The translations under genes were made by a program, and so were the position numbers. A stretch of DNA of 64,000 nt from Berghia stephanieae (lineage: Eukaryota > Mollusca > Gastropoda > Nudibranchia > Aeolidiidae): NCBI GenBank assembly GCA_034508935.3, contig CM067445.1, forward strand, positions 95,020,476-95,084,475, given 5' to 3'. The notes beneath the pieces are model-generated. The model ran no database searches, was not told the DNA's origin, and saw only the letters and a program-made list of their open reading frames with translations. Within the stretch, counting starts at the first letter, position 1. Every line of letters starts with the position of its first letter. This document shows, piece after piece, positions 45,897 to 59,249 of this stretch.

Positions 45897-46654
45897 TGTT
45901 GCGTTGTGTTGTTGCACATATGTAATGGCTTATGATCGCATAGTGGTGTTTTTGATAGATAGTAATATTATCCTTTGCGTTGTGTTGTAGACGTTAATAG
46001 TGACGAAAGAGTTCAAGGGCCGATGATGATAACTGAATGTACAACATCAAGACATTCAAATTAAAATCCAGATTCCAAGTTTCATTTCTTACAGCTTTAT
46101 TTGTTGTGATAATTCCGAAATCCAAATCAAATAGCATGGTCATAATTCAATCAGTTCCATAAATTCCAAATCCGTAAAATCAGTCCACATGTTAAGTCAA
46201 TTTTGCCTAAGTAACCATTTTCAATATTCGTGGAATATTTCTAAGTCCGTAAAAGCAAATAAATGATGGTGAGCACAAAAGGTTTAAAGTGTGCAGCTCA
46301 TGGTCAAGTTGAATCCAGAATCTAAAGGTAGAATGATCCCCGTTTGATCAGACACACTGTTTTATATCCTATTGTAAACTGTCCCACAATTCCTTTCACC
46401 AAAGGTCAGTTTTACGCCTAAATAATCAAAGGTCGTACGCCTAAATAATCCGTACGCCCAAATAACAAATACGCTACGCCCAAATAATATCGTACGCCTA
46501 AATGATGAATACCAACTATAACTTAATGCTTTTATCCCCAAATACCAAGTAACACCGATCAAAGAAAGTAATTTTCTAGTATTCAAAATAATGACCAGAT
46601 ATACAAAATTCATGAACTCATTAAACCCACTTGCTGTAAGCTAACTCTCTTACA
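45897..46654 (-). repeat. 3' LTR of the 7-kb LTR element
   Basis: Ends TGTAAGAGAGTTAGC... and ...CAACACAACGCAACA on the minus strand. It includes a run of degenerate CGTACGCC(T/C)AAATAA units (about 46430-46505). Confidence 0.95.
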
Positions 46655-48366
46655 TATGCCCCTTTCTTAGAATTTAAATTGAGTTAAAAACAATTTCAAT
46701 TTTTTTAAAAATCAGTAAGAGATCAATCTATAAGCAACGTCTAATTAGAATTAGATAATAAAATGTAAGAAATAGTTTATCAAAATGACAACACTTATAC
46801 CAGTTAAATATTTTTAAAAGTTTAAATTTGAGATAAATCAACATCAAAGTTGATTACAACATCTATGTATATATCGATTATAGTTTTTAAGGTATTACAA
46901 CATCGACGGTAAAATATCAATTAATTAAAAGTTCAAAGAAAAATTATCTTTTCATCTTAAATTCCATCTTCATAGCAATACAAGTGTTAATTCCCGTCAT
47001 ATTTCATCATATATCCATATTCTTGCTTGAAAAAGGATGGTTCAGTTTCCATTTGTGATATACTCACGTTGAATTATTCAATCTCAAATTCAACTCTATA
47101 CGACATGGGTGATAATCTCAGCTTCCATGTATGTCTACTCATTTACTGACATATCAAAACCAGTACCTTGTATATTCCCTTATATTGTATGATTCCATTT
47201 AAACAACATTATTACATTAATTCCTACTTATAATATGTGGTACAAATAATGTATTATAGACATCTAGATCCATATACGAAGGATTACATTTCAATTAGTA
47301 ATAAAAAAATATTTAAAAATAAATCATAATAATAGCATTATCATCATTTTAAAATTCAAGTTGAAGTTATTATCATTCATTGTTCATTGTTGATGTTTCA
47401 ATTTTTTAAAGCTTTTTAAGTCATCAAGGTGTAGTTTACAACTACTTTGAAATCAAATTGTTCTTTGTGGTCATCCATCAGAGGTCACATTTCTCAGTAA
47501 TCCGTTCGTTTTGAAAATTGTCATCCTGTAAAAATTGTCAGTAATTGTTAATTAGGTCATTGTCTCCATTTAGAATGAGTTTTCATGTAATGAAAAAAAT
47601 ATATCAACTATAAGAGTTGAGGTGATTGTATCTAGTCTACGTGTTGCATTGTTGTGTGTGTTGTGGTCACTGAATAGCCCAAGTGTCATAAATTCACTTT
47701 AATTATTGTTAATTAATTAAAAACTTTTTCCTCTGTAAATGTCGTAGAATTATCACAATAATGTCTTCACATTCAAATATTTAGCGTTGAATAAATAATC
47801 AAACAATAGTCTGTCCGGCTTGTTCACATCACATATTTAGTGTTTGTAAATAATCGGTCATTAGTCTGTCCGACTTATTCATATTTAGTACAGTGTAAAT
47901 AACTAAATAAGTAAAATCTAACATAGTATGTGATTGTGGGCTGTTACTAAAGTGACCAACTTTTGCAATTAGTGTGTTGTATTTGTTCGAGTCTTTTGAA
48001 TTTGGGACGAAAAAAGACTCTACAGGTAGCAAACGTATGCTTAACCTGTTGGGTTGTTTCTTGGTCTTGTGACGTCGCTGTAATCCATTCATCTCCGGCA
48101 TCTGGGTCGATTCTCCTCGTAGATATTTGTGGTTGTCTTGTGTATACGTTGAGTCTCATTGTAGATGAAATTGTAAAAATTCAAGATTAACTGTGTGCGA
48201 GATCTTGAATTTAAATGAAGTTTGACTTATCCAGCAAGTCAAAAGAAAGTTGTGAACTCAGCCATGTGTTGACAAAGAGTTCGTGTGTAGTAGTCGACAG
48301 AGGTCGTGTGTTGTAATTGTCTGTGTTTGTTGATCGAGTTTTGATGAGGTGGCATGTGAGTACACA

Positions 48367-48495
48367 CCAGGTAGATGATGTAATCTGTAGAGTACCGGTG
48401 GGTGACGTGAGTCCAAACACCAGGTAGATGATGTAATCTTGCAGAGTTCCGGTGGGTGATGTGAGTCCACACACCAGGTAGATGATGTAATAATA
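48367..48495. repeat. 53-bp minisatellite, about 2.5 copies
   Basis: CACCAGGTAGATGATGTAAT starts at 48367, 48418 and 48471, each followed by AG(T/A)..CCGGTGGGTGA(C/T)GTGAGTCCA except the last. Confidence 0.9.
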
Positions 48496-50850
48496 ACGTA
48501 GTCTAGTAGTGTATGTAGTAGGGTCGAATAAGGTCAACAATATTTTTGTTAATTGAACGCAGGTTGTTGAATATCATAAGATAATGAATCCAAGGAAATC
48601 GCTCATGTGGCGTTTTGCGATACTTTTCCTGCATTGTCTTATATACATATATAGCCTTTATCTTTTACAATGATACTAAGACAGGCGTTATTATAATATT
48701 CAATGTTTATAAGTTGTAGATATGGGTGCTGCACATTTGTATATTGACATAAGTTTAAATTTGAATACGCTCACCACTGCATATGAAGGAAGTAGTATTG
48801 TTCACAATTGGACATCATTTTTGTAAAAACAATCGTATCTTGAACGTTTATGTAATTATTGACATCGTACATCGTTGGGTATTGTTGTTGTAGAAGTAAA
48901 TACAAGTAATCCAATTGTTCAATAAAGAATGTAAATATAAAAAGGTTCATGGAAGAAATCTGTGTTGATACAGATATTATTTTATGAATTCTGTCAAGTT
49001 TGTATAAGTTGAAAGGTACGATGTAATTGAGGTTGTTGTGTAGTTTGTAGTCTGTAGATTGTGTTGATTCTGGACGTATCAATGGCGTAGTCGAGATTGT
49101 TACTCCATTTTAATGTATTCGTGGATAGACCAAAGGGATTAGGACATTTCCCGACCTCTGTTGTGGCTGTGTTTGAGTTGGCTCTGTCGTTGTCATCAGC
49201 GTTCCCGTTATGACTGATGGTTGCAAGTGTCCTCTTTCGTGATGACTGTATCATGTTTAAGTGCAAACACTACTTCTGCCTTTGATTAACTCGAATTATT
49301 CCCCTTAGAAAATCCCTAATTTAATGAAATATGATTTTGTTTATTTTATCATTATTATTGGTGTTATCGTAGCACTTCCTACCATTTCAATTTATTGCTG
49401 AATGATTACACACTTAAGATTTGACAATTGAACATAACTTCTTCTTCAACTCAGTTACACACTTTATGATATAAATGTTAAATTCAAACCACGCAGTAAA
49501 TATTGATTACAATTACAACAGCGAATCTATAGGAGAAAAATATGATAATCAAAATATTTGCAGAAACGATATACACTCTGGTCAATAAAAATTCAATGTT
49601 TCGCGCCTTTGCTCTCGGCTTATAATAATATTCATATAACTCATTGCGACGTTATCTCGCGCCTCTTAATATAGCATTGATAATTGTGTGCGCTTTAACC
49701 ACGCGCATCGTATTTTAAAAATTCTCCGCCTTCTGCATCATTTCATAATGTTAAACCATGCGCTTTAATCAAACGCAAAATAAAATATTCCCGAACGCCT
49801 CATTCCTGCGTCTCGTAATTTAAACCGTGTGCACTTTAATTACCGCGTCTTACATCACTGCGCTTATTTACCCACTATGCATATACAGCATTTTACCGTA
49901 TGGGTTACTTATAATTCGCTGATTCTTAACAAGTTAACCACTTGTGTCACAAATATTATCAGCTCACATGACATGATAATGCATTTTCAATATTTTGTTA
50001 TTCTTCCGTAATAACATTTTAACTCCCATTACAAGACATCAGTCTTTCATAATAATTAATACTCCGTCATTTTATTTGTTCTCCGACTTTAAACCAAAAG
50101 TCCGTTATTCCGTTATTATGAGAATATGTCTCCTTTAAAAATCACGATGAAACGCGTTTCAAAACAAAACTAAACAAAACAACGATTGACTCATATTTCG
50201 CATAAATCATTTCAACTTAATTTCCAGTGATAAAATCCAAATGTCTTATGTAATCTATTATAACGCCATGTCTCATTACACAACTTAATAAGCTCTGTTG
50301 TCGATTACTTGGCTGCGTTAACCACACATTTATTACCAAGAAAACAAACAGATATAAAACTTTGCTCTTTGTCATGAACCCATGAATCTCAAAGAGTCAA
50401 TATCAACCTACCAATTCATCCCTACCGACGGGAGAAAAATATAATCAATGATGTTGTAATATAGCAATAAATACCATAAGACATTTTTCAATTATCAAAA
50501 CTTATAATTGACGTGTTTTTATTGCCATCATCTTCTTGAGTCATTTTGACAGAAAATAAAAACGTAACAACATGAAAGAATGGACCAACTGTCTATGTAA
50601 TTCCAACAGTAACATACAAAAATTGAAATAAAAATCGACACATCTTTGTTGCTGATATTAACAAACAATTTCCCTTAACGGTACAAATTAATATTCGAAG
50701 ATCTATTCCGAAACGCTTGATTGTAAGTAAACGGATTTTCATTTATTTTGAAAATAAAACGCACTAAAATATTCATTTCAATTCTGCAATTTTTATTTTC
50801 ATCTCTCCCTCTCTTCTTTTTAATTAAATAAAATACGTATAGCATCAATG

Positions 50851-50962
<112 letters not shown>

Positions 50963-52159
50963 TTGCCGTTCTATAATATATTGTTTTCACTTTTTGAATA
51001 TAATATATTGCCCTATATATCTATATTTTTTTAAAATTTCCTTTTCTATCTGTGACTCTTAATTTAAATATTATTTAGTATATTTATTTATTTTTTTAAA
51101 TATCGTCTTTTGTCAGAATTTTAGGAATCATCTATAATTTCAATATTTTTTTTTTCATATTTCAATACAAAATAATTCCACTACTTCACCTTCAAAATTG
51201 ATATTCATTTTCTTTCCCAAATAAAACTATTTTCCTATCTGTTCACAATTTTCACTTCAAAATTCGAGTCTCACAAAAACTTTAATAGATGTTAAGGGGC
51301 GGTTTGGGTCTTTTCTAAAAATATTTTAATTACCTATATTGGGCGGTTTTAATCATTCTGTATCGTCAATATACGTTAAAAAACAACATTTATGGTGAAA
51401 AAATTTAATTATCTGTGTTGATACCCATTTTGCGATCTAATTTGGGGGTCTGACATAAAAAAATATAACAATCTTGTGGCAAACGTTCCGCAAAAACTAA
51501 TGAAGGAATGACCTCCATATTCTTCCCTCTTGTCAACATTGTACCATAGTGTGTCACCATAGAGAGATTTTACGGCTTTAGCTTATGGAATTTTTATTAG
51601 ATCATTACAAAGTTGAGAATCAAAATGTTATGACAAAATTGATGTAAAAAATTCAGATTTAGGATTATAATTTAAAATTCACAAATCTTATCAAAAAAAT
51701 CTCTCTATGGTGACATAATACATTATCTCTGTGATAAATGTAGACATTTTCAGACAATTTCATTAAATAGATTCTGAGAAACGTTTGACACAGTTTCCCA
51801 TACCCTTAGAAAAATGACATTTGAGAAAATAGCAAAATGGCTTCCGTTTTTCACACATTTCTTACTACCTGTACCATTTTCGACTGTGTTTTTCGTGCCT
51901 TTATAGTGTACTTTAAGAATTTGGACTTCAATTATATTATTTCTAAGATAATAAAATATCATTTTCCACCACAATCTCAAAATCAAATTTTTGAAGGATT
52001 TTCCTAATAATTAGACCCAAACCTCCCCTTAACACCGCAACGATATACATTTCTTGTGTATCCATGGTTCGGAATAATAACATCTTTACATCATGGTATC
52101 AGGGCTCCAAATAAAGATATATAAGAATCCTGAGTCACGACACCAAATTAGATGCATAA

Positions 52160-52922
52160 TGTTGCGTTGTGTTGTTGCAAATATGTAATGGCTTATGATC
52201 GCATTGTGGTGTTTTTGATAGATAGTAATATTATCCTTTGCGTTGTGTTGTAGACGTTAATAGTGACGAAAGAGTTCAAGGGCCGATGATGATAACTGAA
52301 TGTACAACATCAAGACATTCAAATTAAAATCCAGATTCCAAGTTTCATTTCTTACAGCTTTATTTGTTGTGATAATTCCGAAATCCAAATCAAATAGCAT
52401 GGTCATAATTCAATCAGTTCCATAAATTCCAAATCCGTAAAATCAGTCCACATGTTAAGTCAATTTTGCCTAAGTAACCATTTTCAATATTCGTGGAATA
52501 TTGAAATTCTAAGTCCGTAAAAGCAAATAAATGATGGTGAGCACAAAAGGTTTAAAGTGTGCAGCTCATGGTCAAGTTGAATCCAGAATCTAAAGGTAGA
52601 ATGATCCCCGTTTGATCAGACACACTGTTTTATATCCTATTGTAAACTGTCCCACAATTCCTTTCACCAAAGGTCAGTTTTACGCCTAAATAATCAAAGG
52701 TCGTACGCCTAAATAATCCGTACGCCCAAATAACAAATACGCTACGCCCAAATAATATCGTACGCCTAAATGATGAATACCAACTATAACTTAATGCTTT
52801 TATCCCCAAATACCAAGTAACACCGATCAAAGAAAGTAATTTTCTAGTATTCAAAATAATGACCAGATATACAAAATTCATGAACTCATTAAACCCACTT
52901 GCTGTAAGCTAACTCTCTTACA
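52160..52922 (-). repeat. 5' LTR of the 7-kb LTR element
   Basis: Near-identical partner of 45897-46654. A primer-binding-type sequence lies just inside it at about 52125-52147. Confidence 0.95.
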
Positions 52923-52927
52923 GTAAG

Positions 52928-53740
52928 AATTCCATATTATCCTTTACAGTGGCAAAGAATGTATTTAAAATCTAACGCAGAATGCCTAGTTGGTTTTCAT
53001 AGATGGGAACTAACAGCTATTTAGCTGTTTACTGTTATAACAAAATTCAGGCCCTGCTTCGAAAACCAAATTTTACCTCATTTTAAATCCTGATAATGTA
53101 AGAGAGCTATTTCGAAGACATCATCACCATTACCACCACCCCATTCATTTCAATTTCCTCTCTCCTCCTACACAGACATCACAATCACAAATACCATGAT
53201 CTCCAACACCAGGACTGCCAATGCATCATCACGACCACAAAAATTACAATTACTTTAATTCAATCAAGTCACCATGTCAATCCATGGCAATCACACCAAT
53301 ACAGCAATCATCACATCATTATCACAGCCAACGTTATACTTACAACATCCAGCACAACCCACCATTGTCACTTCTATACCACAATAACACATAATTATCA
53401 ACACAATTACAAATCCAACAAACATCAACATATTTTCTATTAATACCATAAAACCACCACCATCGCTGTCACCACGAACACTGCCATCACCATGTTACAT
53501 GTATTGAAATATATTGGAATTGTTCGGCTGTGTTTAATTATGTTAGGGTTCTTTCTAGCGGTACGCATCTTATGTTGTGCATGTTTTGCATGAGAGTGTG
53601 AATGTTGACTGTGTGAACGTATTAGCACTTTTTGTTGCTTAGAAACATCGTAGGAAGTTGTTTGTGTATTAAGTTAGTTACTGAAATAATTATAGAAATT
53701 ATTTATTAAAATTGTAATTCGTATTGTGATTAAAATTTGG
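52928..53740. other. Spacer with CA/CAT-rich stretch, no gene seen
   Basis: 53120-53470 is strongly CA-, CAT- and ACC-rich on the plus strand. The remainder is AT-rich. Possibly the 5' leader or LTR of the Gypsy gag that follows, but no repeat partner is in view to test that. Confidence 0.4.
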
Positions 53741-53747
53741 GATCAAG

Positions 53748-54246
53748 ATGTCGGAATCGTTGGCGAGATACGGTAAGGAGGAAGAAGTGATGGAATTATC
53801 GGTGGAGGAGAGGAATGCATACACACGAGAAAGATTAACCGAAGAAAGACAAATCGAAATGGAAAAGTTGAAGATTGAACTTGAACACGCAAAGATAGAA
53901 GAAGAGAAAGAGAAAAATAGAATGCAGCATGAATTGGAAATGGATATAGTTTCCTCCTCTTCTTTATCTGTCAACATGATAGCACAACCAATAACTAAAC
54001 GACCATAAATTCCATCATTCGCAGACGGCAAAGATGATCTAGATAGTTGGTTACTTCGTTTTGAGCGGTTCGGGGAAACTAGTCAATGGCACATGTCGTC
54101 CTGGCCCAGGTCGTGCGTTGGACTGTTACAGTTGATTATCAACGGCAGACGCACTAGGTTACGATATCGTCAAGGAAGCGCTACAGATGAAATATAATTT
54201 GACAGAGGACGGCTACCGAGAGAAGTTTTGCCAAGGCATACCGGGG
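53748..54246 (+). pseudogene. Gypsy gag start, runs into assembly gap
   Basis: Fossil. The N-terminal stretch is a charged coiled coil (ELSVEERNAYTRERLTEERQ-type), followed by IPSFADGKDDLDSWLLRFER, the classic SCAN-like Gag wording, and later NLTEDGYREKF, which is the next conserved Gag helix. Typical of a large Ty3/Gypsy group in aquatic animals. The copy is broken in a few places. Everything downstream is lost in the N gap. Confidence 0.75.
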
Positions 54247-54346
54247 NNNNNNNNNNNNNNNNNNNNNNNNNNNNNNNNNNNNNNNNNNNNNNNNNNNNNN
54301 NNNNNNNNNNNNNNNNNNNNNNNNNNNNNNNNNNNNNNNNNNNNNN
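54247..54346. other. Assembly gap, 100 N
   Basis: Exactly 100 Ns, the usual placeholder for unknown size. The left side is Gypsy gag, the right side LINE 3' sequence, so the join says nothing about true adjacency. Confidence 1.
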
Positions 54347-54895
54347 GGGTTCCTGACCTCCCATAGTTGGCAGGGAGGTACATACTGTGTACATACTCTA
54401 TCCCCTATATCTGTTTCCAACTTGATTTCTGTCTTTGTCTTGGAATGAGATTACTTGGTTTTTGTCCTGGTCCTGGCCGGATGCCCTTGCTGAGAGGGAA
54501 ACAGTCGAATGTATAGTTAGTTCTGGGAGATGATATTTTTTCCCTTGTCAATCATCTCTCTGTTATGTACTGTATTATGTTTTCTTTATATTATATATTA
54601 TTTGTAAAACATTTGAGTGTATTCCTTTTAGTGGGGGCCCGTGCTTGTGTCTGGGTGAGACTTTTAGGTGATCTCATACAAAGTACTTTGATAGTGTACT
54701 CTTGGAATCTAAATCTATTTCCTATTTGAACCAATTCCCCTTTGTCTTACCTTTTCTTGGGTGCTTTAATTGTAATTCTAGAACTTTTTACTATCCCATT
54801 TTCTACCTTTTTACTGGCGCTGATATGACCTTAATGTGTTGCAAGCGCCGTAAAACCCTTAAAAACAAAAACAACGAGGCCCAAACAAGTAAATA
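54347..54895 (+). mobile_element. LINE 3' UTR and tail
   Basis: Starts GGGTTCCTGACCTCCCATAG and AGGGAGGTACATACTGTGTA, continues with TGTCTTGGAATGAGATTACT, then the blocks shared with 20095-20735 and the terminal TGGCGCTGATATGACCTTAA, GCAAGCGCCGTAAAACCC. ORF2 is missing (beyond the gap). This copy keeps a single version of the segment that is six-fold repeated at 20262. Confidence 0.7.
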
Positions 54896-54899
54896 AAAC

Positions 54900-55430
54900 A
54901 AAGACAAGTAAGCTTACACGTTAGTATTATATTGAGAATGTGGATTAAAACCCCTCTGAAAAAGGCCCTCTACTTCCATTGCAATGGGGTCTTTGTTGTT
55001 TTCTTATCATGAAATAGATTAATACTCTGGATTCAGGGAACAGAGAAGTGTCATTAGGTACAGGTATACGTGGATTTCCCAAGGCATCAACATGTGACTT
55101 AATAATTGCATACGATAATGTTTCTTATTGGTGTCACAAACGATCTAAAATTATTAAAAATAGAATTGTTTGTATATGTGTTTTATGTAAATAGATATTT
55201 GTGAATGATTAGAATGTAATTAGTTTCGTATCTGTATCAAAAACAACGAGGTTCACCATCAGATACAATTTATTTGTTTTCGCACGTAATTCACCAACAA
55301 GACGTGGTGGAAAAAGGAGAAAAAAACAAACATTTATCTTGTCACATTGATTCGGGTTTAAAGATCATCAATTATTGCTATCTAGTTTGTTATTGTCGGC
55401 AGTTGTCATTGTGTAAATTGAGGCTAAATA
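54900..55430. other. No gene seen
   Basis: AT-rich single-copy-looking DNA. A 102-codon frame at the right end runs into TC repeats and is not credible. Confidence 0.5.
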
Positions 55431-55432
55431 AG

Positions 55433-55727
<295 letters not shown>

Positions 55728-55739
55728 CGCCTCAATGTA

Positions 55740-56525
55740 AACAAACAATACTGGAACTGTTCTATCACCTTCCTCGTCCATGAAGTGGCGAGACCTACAC
55801 GTATTGTAAGCGCTGCTAAACTCCGAAAAACAAACAAATTAATAAACATTGAACAACAACAACTTTTTCCTCGAAAAATACAGTCGAACCTTTTAAATCG
55901 CTTGTATCTAATTTTAAAATGCAAATCAAACTGCACGGTGCTCGTGTAAACATGACGTCATTTGATGCCAGCGTTCTAGCTATGACAAAACATATTTTAC
56001 CCTTTTGTCCTTTATACTTTTGGCCAGATAGTTTTCAAGTTTAAGAATCAATTAACCTCGCGAGGTCCCAGGTTTGATAGTTATTTAAATCGATCCGTAT
56101 TTGAATGATGAGTTTTCTGGCCAAATTTTTTTATTACGTATTTTTTCAGAGTCCTGCTGTTAAATGGTTAAAGATGGATGTCGTTTTGACTCGTCAAAGT
56201 AAACATTGAAAAAGTTTATTTTGTCAGGGTGTTTCTATTCCCTTTGCTTACAGGCTGATAATTGAAAGCAAAATGAAATAATCCGAACTTGAAAACAGAT
56301 AGATGAAACAAATCAAAGCATCAACACATGGAAATCTATTTCTGTCGATTTCCGATAAAATACCTTTAAAAACTTATTTCGGCCCTCAAACTAAAATCGT
56401 TATTCTTTAACTATTGCTCTATTAAAGCAATCCTTAACTAGTCAAACATTCTCAAACAAACTGAGATTTTAAATCGAAGGTTTGAGAATTTTTGGAAAGT
56501 TAAAGATCGTTTCAATGGATGGAAA
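55740..56525. other. Non-coding; contains half of a diverged local duplication
   Basis: 56040-56210 resembles 57395-57550: both have CGAGGTCCCAGGTT, a TTTCTGGCCAAATTTTT or TTCCTGGTCAGATTTTT block and a GTTAAxGxTxAA end. No frame of note. Perhaps two halves of an older element that the two small MITEs later entered. Confidence 0.4.
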
Positions 56526-56529
56526 TTAA

Positions 56530-56783
56530 CCCTCTCCGTACCAACTACAGGAAAATCGTCACATTCGTTACGATACAACCAACATTTTTCTTATTCAAAT
56601 TTCTCTTGTACATCATAAAATTTAAAGAAAATTAGTAGTTTGTTGTTTAGCATGTTTTGCTAAAGAAATTATTTATCACAAGAATGTTACTGCTATTGTG
56701 TTTGAGTGATAAAAATATATTTTTGTGTTAGTTGGGTGTGAAGTTTTGGGGGAATATCCTGAAAATGGCTGGTAAGGAGAGGG
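56530..56783 (+). mobile_element. piggyBac-like MITE, copy A
   Basis: 254 bp from CCCTCTCCGTACC to GGTAAGGAGAGGG, bordered by TTAA on both sides (56526-56529, 56784-56787). TTAA duplication plus CCC...GGG ends is the piggyBac signature. No transposase. Confidence 0.8.
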
Positions 56784-57147
56784 TTAAAATGAACATTTTC
56801 TGGCTAAAGTGAAAAAACTGCCCGTTGTCAGAACGCGACTAATTTGTGAATTGGACTTGCATGTGTTTTCCTATTCATTCAAGCACGTCAGAAATGGTAT
56901 TATTTTGTATTATAATAAACCAGCACAAGAAGTGGTGAAATGTTACTGTAGAAAGTGAAATGTTACTGTAAAAAGTGAAATGTTACCCTTGGCGTGCCTC
57001 GTTTACCTGGAAGGTGTTTCACTCATGACAACAGCAATATCATTTATCACAAAGGAATTCGTTTTCCATCGTCAAAATTCATTCTAAAAAAACATGGATT
57101 GAGCAATTTGTCTAGAAAATTACTCCTTCAAATATCGATCGATTTAA

Positions 57148-57387
57148 CCCTCTCCTTACCGGCCATTTTCAGGATTGTCCCAAAACTTCACGCCCAATCT
57201 ATACAAAAATAGTTGCTATACATCTTTCTTTCTGCTAAACGAGCTCTTCACCACAGTGTTAATACACTTTAACTATAGCAAACATTTTTGTTCAAATATT
57301 GTGATGTACAAAAGAAATTAGAATGACAAAAATGTTGGCTGCATCGTAATGAAAGTGACGATTTTCCTATGGGTGGTGAGGAGAGGG
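57148..57387 (-). mobile_element. piggyBac-like MITE, copy B, inverted
   Basis: 240 bp bordered by TTAA (57144-57147, 57388-57391). Its reverse complement aligns with copy A (AGGAAAATCGTCAC, CAACATTTTT, TTGTACATCA, GTGAAGTTTTGGG, CCTGAAAATGGC). The pair forms an inverted arrangement 360 bp apart. Confidence 0.8.
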
Positions 57388-57693
57388 TTAAGTGACACTC
57401 ATATTGGCAAAAACTCTCACGAGGTCCCAGGTTGGGTTGAGAGTTTTTCCAAAGAGTGACGTCATCATTGAAATCAACCGACAGGTGAAAGACTAGTTTC
57501 CTGGTCAGATTTTTAAATACAAAGTTTTCCAGACTACGGAGGTTAATGCTAAAATTGAGGCATCGAGATTGCAATATAGAAAAGCACATTCTTTCCCCTC
57601 AATCAAAGATTGCCTCTGATTTCGACTATAAGATTGATGTCATGATCAGTTTGTTTACATCCCGACTTTTGTCGGATTCGACTCTTTGTTACC

Positions 57694-57811
57694 CACACAC
57701 ATATACCTATTCGTACAAATATATTCACACGTATACACACACGGACACACGCGCAGACAAACACACACACACACACATCCACACACATCCACACACACAC
57801 ACACACACACA
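57694..57811 (+). repeat. CA-rich microsatellite
   Basis: ACACACATATACC-type start grading into (CA)n with CACACATC interruptions. Confidence 0.9.
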
Positions 57812-57996
57812 TGAACGCTAAATGCCCACCGCCAAAATTTGTTTAGAAGTCTTAGATTTCATAATTCTGGTAATGTATTCAAATTGATCAGCCACTTGCA
57901 GGCATTTTTTGAATGTCTTACTTAATTATTATAAAAGATAAAAATCATTACAAAAACGAAAATAACTTAAATTGCATCTTTCACGGAAAAATATTA

Positions 57997-58026
57997 GGGG
58001 AGGCCTTCCGAAAGCTCCTACACCCC

Positions 58027-58057
<31 letters not shown>

Positions 58058-58137
58058 AAAAAAAGTTTTCCCTCTCTATTAGAACATTATAAAAAACAAA
58101 GAATACTGGGGATGTAGGAGCTTTCGGAAGAGCTCCC
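57997..58137. mobile_element. 141-bp palindromic MITE with 6-bp flanking repeat
   Basis: Left arm AGGCCTTCCGAAAGCTCCTACA (shown in part) and right arm TGTAGGAGCTTTCGGAAGAG are inverted. ATATTA flanks both sides (57991-57996, 58138-58143). The centre holds a 25-base C run followed by a 17-base A run. Confidence 0.75.
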
Positions 58138-58349
58138 ATATTAGACTTGTGAACTGTTGATGGTACGTATTACTTCTAATCCATTTTTAATCCCATTGTT
58201 AATATTGTTCACTCCATTTATTACCAGAGTGGGAAGGTGGGTGAGATAATAGGCGGCTGATAAATAGAAAGTTACAGTAACCGGTGAGAGATGTCAACAA
58301 CCTTTTGGCGTCCCAACAATAATAATAATATTATTATTATCTATTATGG

Positions 58350-58356
58350 AGCACGT

Positions 58357-58449
<93 letters not shown>

Positions 58450-58571
58450 TTCCTCTCTTTTTCTCCTCTCTCTCTCTCTCATCATCATCATCATCATCAT
58501 CATCATCACTCATCATCATCATCATCATCATCATCATCGTCTTAATGATGATGATGATGATGATGATGATG

Positions 58572-58622
<51 letters not shown>

Positions 58623-58726
58623 TCTCTTCTTCTTCTTCTTCTTCTTCTTCTTCTTCTTCTTCTTCTCTTCTTCTTCTTCTTCTTCTGTTTGTCTATCTAT
58701 CTACCTACCTATCTATCTTATCTACT
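58350..58726 (+). repeat. Compound microsatellite TC / TCA / TGA / ATC / TTC / TATC
   Basis: TC (58350-58480), TCA (58481-58538), TGA (58545-58573), ATC (to 58620), TTC (to 58686) and TATC (to 58726). The TGA block is the reverse complement of the flanking TCA blocks, so hairpins are possible. Confidence 0.97.
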
Positions 58727-58729
58727 TCT

Positions 58730-59120
58730 ATCTGCTTCAATCACACAAATTACACATATTTCACTCATTCACGCAATGGTTTACACTCGCACATTTCACA
58801 CACATGCACTCACACACAGGAAAAAAGAAAAGAACAAAATAGACACACAGTAGAGGCATAATATGATTAATCACACGACATCATCCGTCTTCTAATACAC
58901 TGGCAATGAGCCGTGATCTCTTAGCTTTTTGTTATCAAAGAAAGAATTTGGGTGATTGAGACCTGGAATGCAAAAAAAGTGTGGAAAATAACTCTTAGGA
59001 TCAGGAGCCTACATATCTTTTCACAGGTTGTAGCACCATCCATACTTGTGATAACATTTGGTCTTTCCAAAGTCAGGAATAATTCAAGTAAATTCCCATT
59101 AATAATATGATTGGTGATGG
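58730..59120. other. No gene seen
   Basis: CA-rich at first, then AT-rich. No recognisable feature. Confidence 0.5.
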
Positions 59121-59124
59121 CAGG

Positions 59125-59245
59125 TACAAAATAGTATTTGTAGTCCTTCGGAGACTCGTATAGCCAGCGTGTATGCCGGCTTCCGTAAAGTTTAATGGAA
59201 ATGATAGCAATTGCTTCCTACCCTTTGGATAGAATGTTTGCCAAC
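59125..59245 (+). mobile_element. SINE family 2 fragment
   Basis: TAGTCCTTCGGAGACTCGTA, TTTAATGGAAATGATAGCAA and TTGCTTCCTACCCTTTGGAT match the 11326 and 11607 copies. Confidence 0.65.
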
Positions 59246-59249
59246 CCAG

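Noticed and set aside
48211-48540. 109-codon minus frame as a gene of the 7-kb LTR element
   Set aside because: Overlaps a 53-bp minisatellite that is open in more than one frame; no gag- or pol-like pattern.
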